Shown: positions 7,025 to 13,325 of the stretch, piece after piece
Numbering within the stretch: position 1 is the first letter of the stretch
How the letters are laid out: each line of letters starts with the position of its first letter
Source of the DNA: SCUN01 sp964343975
GTDB taxonomy: Bacteria > Acidobacteriota > Vicinamibacteria > Vicinamibacterales > SCN-69-37
DNA length: 17,408 nt
Assembly: GCA_964343975.1 (NCBI GenBank)
Contig: CAYFLU010000066.1
Coordinates: 1 to 17,408, forward strand
Reading direction: 5' to 3'
Program-made: the position numbers and the translations under genes
The notes under the pieces: model-generated
Told to the model about the DNA's origin: nothing
The model's database searches: none
What the model saw: the letters and a program-made list of their open reading frames with translations, nothing else

Positions 7025-8163
7025 GCGCCCGCGACTACTACGAGGTGCTCGGCGTTGCGAAGAATGCGAGCGACGCCGACATCAAGAGCGCGTATCGCAA
7101 GCTCGCGCTGAAGTACCACCCCGATCGCAATCAGGGCGACGCGGAGGCCGAGGAGAAGTTCAAGGAAGCCGCCGAAGCCTATTCGGTGCTGGCCGACAGC
7201 GAGAAGCGCGCGCGCTACGACCGCTTTGGTCATGCGGGTGTGGGCGGCGCGGCGAGCCAGCCGGGCGGCCCGGGCTTCAATCCCGACATCTTCGCGGACT
7301 TCTCCGACATCTTCGGCGACTTCTTCGGGTTCGGTGGCGGACGCCGTCAACCCGGTGGGCCCGAGCGCGGCTCGGACCTGCGCTTCGATCTCGAGATCGA
7401 GTTCAACGACTCGTTCACGGGCACCGAGACGACGATTCAGATTCCGCGCGAAGAAAGCTGCGAGTCCTGCAAGGGCTCGGGCGCCGCGCCCGGGTCGTCG
7501 CCGGAAACGTGCCCGCAGTGCCGTGGCGCCGGCCAGCTCCGCTTCCAGCAGGGCTTTCTCGTCGTGGCGCGGCCCTGTGGCCAGTGCCGCGGCACCGGCC
7601 GCATCATCCCGAAGCCGTGCCCGTCGTGCCGTGGCACGGGCCGTCAGACCAAAGACCGCCGCGTGACCGTGAAGATCCCGGCCGGCATCGCCGAAGGCCA
7701 GCGCCTCCGCCGCTACGGCGAAGGTGAGCACGGCGCGCACGGCGGCCCCTCAGGCGATCTCTACGTCGTCGTACACGTGAAGCCGCATCCGCTCTTCCAG
7801 CGCGAGAACGACGACCTGCTCTGCGAAGTGCCGGTGCCGTTCCCGATGATGGCGATGGGCGGTTCGTTCAAGCTCGACGCGCCGTGCGGCGAGCTTGCCG
7901 TCGACGTCCCCGCCGGCACGGCGAGCGGCACGCTCCTGCCCTTCAAGGGCAAAGGCATGCCGAGCGTCTCCGGCCGTGGACGCGGCACGCTCTATGTGCG
8001 CGCCGTCGTGGATGTGCCGAAGAAGCTCTCGAAAGATCAGCGCAAGCTGGTCGAGCAACTCGCCAAGGCCACTGCGATGGACAACCTCCAGCCGCGCGAC
8101 CTCGACGGCGATGACGCCGACAAGCCGTTCTTCGAACGGGTGAAGGATCTCTTTGGATCGTAA
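7021..8163 (+). CDS. dnaJ: Chaperone protein DnaJ (type I Hsp40)
   Basis: This 380-residue co-chaperone delivers substrates to DnaK and stimulates its ATPase. The J domain (1-70) has the HPD motif at 33-35 ('KYHPDRN'). A short Gly/Phe-rich linker (about 74-120) includes the DIF-type segment 'DIFADFSDIFGDFFGFGG'. The zinc-binding domain has all four CxxCxGxG repeats, CESCKGSG (from Cys147), CPQCRGAG, CGQCRGTG and CPSCRGTG, followed by the two C-terminal substrate-binding domains. It begins with GTG inside the GTGA overlap with grpE, and its 3' end overlaps prmA by 11 nt, so the three are translationally coupled. Confidence 0.97.
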   Translation: MSARDYYEVLGVAKNASDADIKSAYRKLALKYHPDRNQGDAEAEEKFKEAAEAYSVLADSEKRARYDRFGHAGVGGAASQPGGPGFNPDIFADFSDIFGDFFGFGGGRRQPGGPERGSDLRFDLEIEFNDSFTGTETTIQIPREESCESCKGSGAAPGSSPETCPQCRGAGQLRFQQGFLVVARPCGQCRGTGRIIPKPCPSCRGTGRQTKDRRVTVKIPAGIAEGQRLRRYGEGEHGAHGGPSGDLYVVVHVKPHPLFQRENDDLLCEVPVPFPMMAMGGSFKLDAPCGELAVDVPAGTASGTLLPFKGKGMPSVSGRGRGTLYVRAVVDVPKKLSKDQRKLVEQLAKATAMDNLQPRDLDGDDADKPFFERVKDLFGS

Positions 8164-8992
8164 GTATCCTGCGCTGCTGCTCCGCTGGGCCACGCCGATC
8201 GACGATGAGGCGCTCGACCTGTTGCTGGCGCATCTCGATGACTTCGGCGTGAACGCCGTGGACGAGGTCGACGGCGTCTCCCGCTATTTCTTCAGCACGA
8301 TCGACGGTCGCGACCGCGCGGCGGCGGCGATGGCCGACATCGACCCGGCCGCGCAGTGCGAGTGCGCGCTCATCTCCGACGAAAGCTGGGCGGAGCGCAG
8401 TCAGGCGTCGATCACGGCGGTGCGCGTCGATGACCTCGTCATCGCGCCGCCGTGGGCGATTTCCGATGACGGCGCCAACACCATCGTGATTCAGCCGTCG
8501 ATGGGCTTCGGCACCGCGCACCACGAAAGCACGCGGCGCTGCCTGCATCTCCTGCAAACACTGCCCACCGTGGGACCGCGCGTGCTCGACGTCGGCACCG
8601 GCTCGGGCGTGCTCGCGCTCGCAGCGCATCGTCTCGGTGCGCGCGAGGTGCTGGCGGTGGACTACGACCCGGACGCGCTCGTGAACGCGGCGGAGAATCT
8701 GGCGCTGAACGGCGCGGCCCATGCCATCGCACTGCAGTTGTTCGATCTCGAAGCGCCATCGGCGCTGGCCGGGCGCGTGTTCGATCTCGTCTTCGCGAAT
8801 CTCACGGGCGGCGTGCTCACGCGCTTCGCCACGACGCTCGCGGCGCTCACGGCACCAGGCGGCCGCATGATCACGAGCGGTGTGACGGCCGAGGAAGAGG
8901 CGTCGGTCACGGCCGCGCTCACGGCCGCCGGCTTCACGCTGCAGCAGCGCGACCAGGAACGGGAATGGGTCGGCGCTATGTGGTCGCGCTGA
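8153..8992 (+). CDS. prmA: Ribosomal protein L11 methyltransferase PrmA
   Basis: This 279-residue SAM-dependent enzyme methylates ribosomal protein L11. The family motif 'SMGFGTAHHESTRRCL' (about 119-134) precedes SAM motif I 'DVGTGSGVLALAA' (from Asp146), the acidic loop 'VLAVDYDPDAL', and 'FANLTGGVL' (Asn216), equivalent to the usual ANI-type catalytic motif. The start is TTG at 8153, inside the end of dnaJ, preceded by a good Shine-Dalgarno (AAGGA at 8143-8147, 5-nt spacing). It gives the N-terminus 'MDRKYPALLLRW', fitting the family's short N-terminal domain. dnaJ-prmA adjacency is a common bacterial arrangement. The 3' end overlaps rsmE on the opposite strand by 17 nt. Confidence 0.94.
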   Translation: MDRKYPALLLRWATPIDDEALDLLLAHLDDFGVNAVDEVDGVSRYFFSTIDGRDRAAAAMADIDPAAQCECALISDESWAERSQASITAVRVDDLVIAPPWAISDDGANTIVIQPSMGFGTAHHESTRRCLHLLQTLPTVGPRVLDVGTGSGVLALAAHRLGAREVLAVDYDPDALVNAAENLALNGAAHAIALQLFDLEAPSALAGRVFDLVFANLTGGVLTRFATTLAALTAPGGRMITSGVTAEEEASVTAALTAAGFTLQQRDQEREWVGAMWSR

Positions 8993-9701
8993 CCGCGGCC
9001 CACAGGTAACTGAGCGCCACGACCGGCGCGAGCTCGGCGCGCAGCACGCGCGGACCGAGATGCAACCCCAGATAGCCTGACAACCGGGCGGTCGCGACTT
9101 CGGTCGACGACCAGCCCCCCTCCGGCCCGATCAGCACGGTTGCGGTGACCGCCGCCGGCGGTGGCGTCAAGCGCGCCACACCCGGATACGCCGGTTCGAG
9201 ACACATCACGCGCCAGTCGGCGGGACGACGCAGCACGTCGATGAACGGCGTGACGTCGTGAATGATGGGCAACGTGGCGCGGCCGCACTGCTTGGCCGCC
9301 GCCACGGCGATGCGATCCCAGCGCGCGATGGCGTCTTCGCCGCGCGCCTTCTTCGGCACGACGCAGTGCGCGGTCTGCATTGGCACGATGTCGGTCACGC
9401 CGAGCGCGGTGGCGTCGCGGACGATGTCGTCGAAGTTGCTGCCCTTGAGGAGGCCGACGGCCAGCGTCACCTTCAGCGTGGGCTCGGCGACCGGCGTGCG
9501 CTCGTCCAGGATCTGCACGATCACGCCGTCTTTGTCGGCGGACATCACCGAGCCGTCCCACTCGCCACCGCGGCCGTCGAACACGATCACCGGGTCGCCG
9601 CCTTCGAGGCGGAGGACGTGCAGCACGTGATGGGCTTCATCCACGGGCAGCGTCACGGCCCGCCCGGTCACCTGCGACACGAGCACACGAGGCACACTCA
9701 C
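8976..9701 (-). CDS. rsmE: 16S rRNA m3U1498 methyltransferase RsmE
   Basis: This 241-residue SPOUT-class enzyme methylates N3 of U1498 in 16S rRNA. The N-terminal PUA-like region ('HHVLHVLRLEGGDPVIVFDG') is followed by the knotted methyltransferase domain: 'GLLKGSNFDDIVRDATALGV', 'RWDRIAVAAAKQCGR', 'LIGPEGGWSSTEV' and 'LHLGPRVLRAELAP'. The last usually reads ...RAETA; here Thr is Leu. The frame opens with GTG at 9701; a second GTG at 9695 would give the more family-like N-terminus 'MPRVLV', so the start is uncertain by two codons. In many bacteria rsmE follows prmA on the same strand; here it is inverted, converges on prmA with overlapping 3' ends, and has its own promoter shared divergently with the kinase gene. 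Confidence 0.95.
   Translation of the reverse strand: MSVPRVLVSQVTGRAVTLPVDEAHHVLHVLRLEGGDPVIVFDGRGGEWDGSVMSADKDGVIVQILDERTPVAEPTLKVTLAVGLLKGSNFDDIVRDATALGVTDIVPMQTAHCVVPKKARGEDAIARWDRIAVAAAKQCGRATLPIIHDVTPFIDVLRRPADWRVMCLEPAYPGVARLTPPPAAVTATVLIGPEGGWSSTEVATARLSGYLGLHLGPRVLRAELAPVVALSYLWAAVSATT
8980..8996. other. Weak hairpin at the prmA/rsmE tail-to-tail overlap
   Basis: GTGGTC (8980-8985) pairs with GACCGC (8991-8996), six pairs including one G-U, around a 5-nt loop. The prmA TGA (8990-8992) sits at the loop/stem junction. It lies within the overlap of two convergent genes; there is no U-tract. Confidence 0.25.
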
Positions 9702-9708
9702 GCAGGCG

Positions 9709-9714
9709 ATTGTA
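9709..9714 (-). promoter_or_regulatory. Putative -10 box of rsmE
   Basis: TACAAT on the minus strand (9714 to 9709) lies 7 nt before the GTG at 9701, so transcription would start at or next to the start codon. No Shine-Dalgarno is present. This supports the 9701 start and a leaderless message. Confidence 0.5.
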
Positions 9715-9768
9715 GTACACCGGCGGGACGCGGGGGCCGAGCGCTGCGGGGATCGCGGATCGTGCAGC

Positions 9769-9774
9769 TATACT
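9769..9774 (+). promoter_or_regulatory. Putative -10 box of the Ser/Thr kinase gene
   Basis: TATACT lies 9 nt before the kinase ATG at 9784, leaving a leader of 0-4 nt. No -35 match and no Shine-Dalgarno are visible. The same hexamer precedes hrcA. Confidence 0.5.
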
Positions 9775-9783
9775 TGTGCGCGA

Positions 9784-10803
9784 ATGGTCTTTCGCGGACA
9801 AACGCTCGGGAAATACCGGATTCTGGAACCCCTCGGCAGTGGCGGGTTCGGCACGGTGTATCTCGCGGAAGACACGTGGATCGACAAGCGCGTCGCGTTG
9901 AAGGTGCCGCATCGGCAGGGACTCGACTTCGGCGAGTTGCTCCGCGAGCCGCGGCTCCTCGCCTCGCTCAGCCATCCCAACATCGTCACCGTCATCACGG
10001 CCGAGAAGCAGGACAACGTCTTCTTCATCGTGATGGAGTACGTGCAGGGCGACACGCTCGAGAATCTGATCGCCGTGAAGGGCGGGCTCGATCTCGGCAC
10101 GGCGCTCGACTACACCTGCCAGATCTGCAACGCCGTTGATCACGCGCACAAGCAGGGCGTGCTGCACCGCGACTTGCGTCCCGCGAACGTGTTCGTCAGC
10201 GACAAAGGCCTCTTGAAGGTCGGCGACTTCGGCACGTCACGCATCCTCGAAGTGGCGGCGCACGGAACCACGGTGATCGGGAGCCCGCCGTATATGGCGC
10301 CGGAGCAGTTCGAGGGCCGCGCGGTGTTTGCGTCGGACCTCTACTCGCTGGGCGTCACGATGTATCAGATGTTGACGGGCGGCCTGCCCTACGACACGCC
10401 GGCGCCGAGTGACCTCGAGCGACTGCGGCGCGGAGAGCTGGCGCAGCCGTTGCGGTTGCGCAACCCGTCGGTGCCGGTCGTCATCGAGTCGATCGTCATG
10501 CGCGCGATGGCGCCCGATGTCGCGTCGCGGTATCAACGCGCGGAAGACCTGCTCAACGACCTGTTGAATGCGCGACGTGAATTGCCGCGCCGCACGCCTG
10601 CCGAAAGTCCGTCGGTATCGGCGCCCGGCTCGGCCGTGGCCGCGCGACCGCCCTTGCCGCCGCGCGCGCCGGCCGCACGCACGCCCGCGCTGCCGAAAAC
10701 CCCGCGCACACGTGACGCCAGCGCGAGCCGCTTCTGTTGGCAATGTCGGAAGCCGCTGCCCGCGCGCGCGTTACGGTGTCCGTTCTGCGGCGAGCAGCAA
10801 TAG
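9784..10803 (+). CDS. Hanks-type Ser/Thr protein kinase with C-terminal zinc ribbon
   Basis: This 339-residue protein is probably cytosolic (no transmembrane segment). Its kinase domain covers about 12-265. The Gly-rich loop is 'LGSGGFGTVYLAED'; the ATP-anchoring Lys40 is in 'VALKV', the helix C Glu in 'LLREPRLLASL', the catalytic loop is HRDLRPAN (Asp130, Asn135; the usual Lys is Arg132), then DFG (Asp148) and 'PPYMAPEQ'. All residues needed for catalysis are present except the Lys-to-Arg change, which is also seen in some active kinases. A Pro/Ala/Arg-rich linker (about 270-312) leads to a compact zinc ribbon with CxxC at 318/321 and CxxC at 332/335. Bacterial Hanks kinases more often carry a transmembrane helix and PASTA or other sensor domains. 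Substrates are unknown; it appears to be a single-gene unit. Confidence 0.92.
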   Translation: MVFRGQTLGKYRILEPLGSGGFGTVYLAEDTWIDKRVALKVPHRQGLDFGELLREPRLLASLSHPNIVTVITAEKQDNVFFIVMEYVQGDTLENLIAVKGGLDLGTALDYTCQICNAVDHAHKQGVLHRDLRPANVFVSDKGLLKVGDFGTSRILEVAAHGTTVIGSPPYMAPEQFEGRAVFASDLYSLGVTMYQMLTGGLPYDTPAPSDLERLRRGELAQPLRLRNPSVPVVIESIVMRAMAPDVASRYQRAEDLLNDLLNARRELPRRTPAESPSVSAPGSAVAARPPLPPRAPAARTPALPKTPRTRDASASRFCWQCRKPLPARALRCPFCGEQQ

Positions 10804-10811
10804 AAACCCAG

Positions 10812-10836
10812 TAGCCGTACTCCAGCCGGTACGCTA
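10812..10836. promoter_or_regulatory. Imperfect palindrome overlapping the ilvE promoter
   Basis: TAGCCGTAC (10812-10820) pairs with GTACGCTA (10829-10836): eight pairs, one bulged C, and an 8-nt loop. The right arm contains TACGCT (10830-10835), a possible -10 box 11 nt before the ilvE ATG. It may be an operator, or a weak terminator for the kinase gene whose stop is at 10801-10803. Confidence 0.35.
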
Positions 10837-10846
10837 ACCTGCGCGT

Positions 10847-11791
10847 ATGGCTTTCTCTGGTCACGGCAAAGTGTGGATGAACGGCAAGATGGTCAACTGG
10901 GCCGATGCCACCATCCACGCGGCTTCTCATGTTATTCACTACGGCACGGGCGTCTTCGAAGGCGCGCGCTGCTACAAGACGCCGCAGGGCCCGGCCTGCT
11001 TCCGCCTCGATGCGCACATGCGCCGTCTGTACGACTCGGCGCGCATCTACCGCATGGACTACGGCAAGAGCCAGGACGAGATGACGCAGGCCGTGATCGA
11101 CACGATCAAAGCCAATGGCTTCGATGCGTGCTACATCCGTCCGCTCATCTATCGCGGGTACAACGCGCTTGGCGTGAATCCTCTGCCCTGCCCGGTTGAC
11201 GCGATGATCCTCGTCTGGGAATGGGAAGCCTATCTCGGCCCGGAAGCGCTCAAGAAGGGCGTGGCGGTGAAGATCAGCTCGTGGACGCGCAGCGCGCCCA
11301 ACACCTTCCCGGCGATGGCCAAGTCGGTGGCCAACTACGCCAACTCGGGTCTCATCAAGATGGAAGCCGTCACCGACGGCTACAGCGAAGGCATCGCGCT
11401 CGATTCGCGCGGTCAGCTCAGCGAGGGCTCGGGCCAGAACCTGTTCCTCGTGCGCGACAACACCCTCTACACGCCGCCCGTGTCGGCGTCGATTCTGCCG
11501 GGCATCACCCGCGACACGATCATGGTCCTCGCCAAAGACCTCGGCCTGACCGTGGTTGAGCAGGCGCTGCCGCGCGAGATGACCTACGTCGCCGACGAGA
11601 TGTTCTTCGTGGGCACGGCCGTGGAAGTCACGCCGATCACGTCGGTCGACCGCGTGCAGATCGGCACCGGCGTGTGCGGTCCGGTCACGCGCGCGATTCA
11701 GCAGGCGTTCTTCGACTACGTCAACGGCAAGACGCCGGATCGCCATGGCTGGCTCACCTTCGTGAACGCCGGCGCGGCCGTCTCCCGCTGA
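10847..11791 (+). CDS. ilvE: Branched-chain amino acid aminotransferase (class IV PLP)
   Basis: This 314-residue cytosolic enzyme performs the last step of Leu, Ile and Val synthesis, or the first of their breakdown, by exchanging an amino group between a 2-oxo acid and glutamate. Visible family features: 'IHYGTGVFEGARCY' near the N-terminus, 'RPLIYRGYNALGV', the PLP Schiff-base Lys159 in 'MAKSVANYANS', 'GYSEGIALDSRGQLSEGSGQNLF' around 184-206 and 'ADEMFFVGTAVEVTPITSVD' (about 252-271). Length matches the IlvE family (about 300-315). D-amino acid transaminase and aminodeoxychorismate lyase share the fold, but the 'GxFEGxR' and 'SEGSGQN' motifs favour IlvE. There is no Shine-Dalgarno. A hairpin resembling a terminator follows in the gap before pilT. 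Confidence 0.95.
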   Translation: MAFSGHGKVWMNGKMVNWADATIHAASHVIHYGTGVFEGARCYKTPQGPACFRLDAHMRRLYDSARIYRMDYGKSQDEMTQAVIDTIKANGFDACYIRPLIYRGYNALGVNPLPCPVDAMILVWEWEAYLGPEALKKGVAVKISSWTRSAPNTFPAMAKSVANYANSGLIKMEAVTDGYSEGIALDSRGQLSEGSGQNLFLVRDNTLYTPPVSASILPGITRDTIMVLAKDLGLTVVEQALPREMTYVADEMFFVGTAVEVTPITSVDRVQIGTGVCGPVTRAIQQAFFDYVNGKTPDRHGWLTFVNAGAAVSR

Positions 11792-11825
11792 CAGTTTTTT
11801 CCACCCACCCTCAAGTTTGCTGATG

Positions 11826-11854
11826 CCGGAATCGGGCTTCCCCGATTCCGGTTT
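11826..11854 (+). terminator. Hairpin between ilvE and pilT, likely intrinsic terminator
   Basis: A perfect 11-bp stem (CCGGAATCGGG at 11826-11836, CCCGATTCCGG at 11841-11851) with the tetraloop CTTC is followed by TTT. The T-tract is short. A separate T6 lies just after the ilvE stop (11795-11800) but has only a 4-bp stem before it. The hairpin ends 20 nt before the pilT start, so it also sits where a pilT -35 would be. Confidence 0.6.
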
Positions 11855-11859
11855 CCGTG

Positions 11860-11865
11860 GACAAT
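11860..11865 (+). promoter_or_regulatory. Possible -10 box of pilT
   Basis: GACAAT (4 of 6 consensus matches) lies 6 nt before the GTG start at 11872, consistent with a leaderless message. No Shine-Dalgarno is seen. Confidence 0.3.
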
Positions 11866-11871
11866 TAGGCC

Positions 11872-12764
11872 GTGACTTTCGACGCCATCCTCGCGTCGGC
11901 CGCGGCCGTCGGCGCCTCGGACATCCACCTGCGCGCGGGGCAACCGCCGCTCATCCGTCTGCACGGCGAACTGCGCCGCGCGAAGGACATCGGTGCGCTG
12001 CGCGCGGCGGACCTCGATGCGCTGGCCGCGAAACTCCTGACGCCCGCGCAGCGTGAACAGCTCGCGCGCGAGCTCGAAGTGGACGTGGCCTGGGATGTGC
12101 CGTCCGTCGGCCGCTGCCGTGCCTCCGTCTTCCGCCAGCGCGGCACGATCGGCCTCGCGATCCGCCTGATCCCGTCGCAACTGCCCTCGCTCGAATCACT
12201 GGGCCTGCCGGCCTCCGTCGCCGCGCTCTCCGCCGAAACGCGCGGGCTCGTCGTCTTGACCGGCGCCACCGGCAGCGGCAAGAGCACGACACTCGCTGCG
12301 CTCGTCGATCGCATCAATCGCGACCGTGCCGTGCACATCCTCACGATCGAGGATCCGATCGAGTTCCTGCACACCGACCAAAAGGGCGTGATCAGCCAGC
12401 GCGAGATCGGCTTCGACACGCCGTCGTATGCGAGCGGCCTGCGCAGTGCGCTGCGGCAAGACCCCGACATCATCCTCGTCGGCGAAATGCGCGATGTGGA
12501 AACGATCGAAACCGCGCTCGTCGCGGCGGAAACCGGCCACCTCGTGCTCTCGACGCTGCACACGCTCGACGCCGCGGAGACGATCACGCGCATCATCTCG
12601 GTGTTTCCGCCGCACCATCAGATGCAGATCCGTGTGCAGCTCTCGCGTGTGCTGCGCGCCGCCGTGTCGCAGCGCCTGCTCCCCCGCGCCGACGGCCAGG
12701 GGCGGGCACTCGCCGCGGAAGTGATGGTGAGCACGCCGTTCATCCGCGATGCGATCCTCGATCC
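11872..12764 (+). CDS. pilT: Type IV pilus retraction ATPase PilT (3' end lost in gap)
   Basis: 297 residues are visible before the N run. PilT is the hexameric cytoplasmic ATPase that drives pilus depolymerisation for twitching motility and DNA uptake. The N-terminal PAS-like domain ('GASDIHLRAGQPPLIRLHGE') leads into the RecA-like core: Walker A 'GATGSGKST' (Lys137), an Asp box around 'LTIEDPIEF', Walker B 'DPDIILVGEMRD' (Glu205) and the His box 'AAETGHLVLSTLHT' (His223). About 50-70 C-terminal residues, including the usual AIRxG...GMxTFD block, fall in the gap. PilU is a possible alternative, but the motifs fit PilT well. The start is GTG at 11872. No other pilus gene is in view. Confidence 0.92.
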
Positions 12765-12864
12765 NNNNNNNNNNNNNNNNNNNNNNNNNNNNNNNNNNNN
12801 NNNNNNNNNNNNNNNNNNNNNNNNNNNNNNNNNNNNNNNNNNNNNNNNNNNNNNNNNNNNNNNN
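12765..12864. other. Assembly gap of 100 N
   Basis: Exactly 100 N is a conventional placeholder for a scaffold join of unknown length. The end of pilT and the beginning of recX are missing; the true distance could be much larger and could hold further genes. The open frame running through the Ns from pilT into recX is an artefact. Confidence 0.98.
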
Positions 12865-13299
12865 GGGGCGGCGCTGGCCATGCTCGGGCGGCGCGACTAC
12901 ACCTCCGCCGAACTGCGCGAGCGGCTCCGCGGTAAGGGCCACGACATTGTCCTCATCGACTCGGTGCTTGCGGATCTCACGGCCGACGGCACGATCAACG
13001 ACCGTCGCGTGGCTGCCACGCATGTGCGGGTGGCCAACCAGATCAAGGGCCGCGGGCGGCACCGCATCCGTCAGGAGCTCGTCGCGCGGGGCCTCACCCG
13101 CCACGAGGCCGACGATGCCGTGGCCGAGCTCGATCCGGCCGATGAAGCCTCGGCCATCGCCCGGTTTCTGTCCCGCAAGCGTGGCACCGGCCCCCTCCCC
13201 CTCGACGCCCGCCGGCGCCTGTTCCAGCAGCTGCTCCGGAAGGGGTTCGCCGCGGAGGCCATCAGCAAGGCGTTACGGTACGACCCTGACGCCGACTGA
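12865..13299 (+). CDS. recX: RecX regulatory protein (5' end lost in gap)
   Basis: 144 residues are visible after the gap. RecX binds RecA filaments and limits their growth, tuning recombination and the SOS response. The first visible block 'ALAMLGRRDYTSAELRERLRGKGH' is the RecX first three-helix repeat. It is followed by 'LTADGTINDRRVAATHVRVANQ', 'KGRGRHRIRQELVARGL' and a last repeat ending 'LLRKGFAAEAISKALRY'. Perhaps 10-40 N-terminal residues are missing. In many bacteria recX follows recA and precedes alaS; here alaS follows after 26 nt, but recA is not in view and may lie in the gap or elsewhere. Confidence 0.88.
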   Translation, partial: GAALAMLGRRDYTSAELRERLRGKGHDIVLIDSVLADLTADGTINDRRVAATHVRVANQIKGRGRHRIRQELVARGLTRHEADDAVAELDPADEASAIARFLSRKRGTGPLPLDARRRLFQQLLRKGFAAEAISKALRYDPDAD

Positions 13300-13310
13300 G
13301 CCCGCCTTAG

Positions 13311-13316
13311 TACAAT
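13311..13316 (+). promoter_or_regulatory. Putative -10 box of alaS
   Basis: TACAAT (5 of 6 consensus matches) lies in the 26-nt recX-alaS gap, 9 nt before the ATG at 13326. No Shine-Dalgarno is present, so a leaderless or near-leaderless alaS message is plausible, independent of recX. Confidence 0.5.
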
Positions 13317-13325
13317 GAGCGGATC

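Noticed and set aside
11872..13299. A single 475-codon open frame joining pilT and recX
   Set aside because: It runs through 100 N; the join is a scaffold placeholder and the two halves belong to unrelated families.
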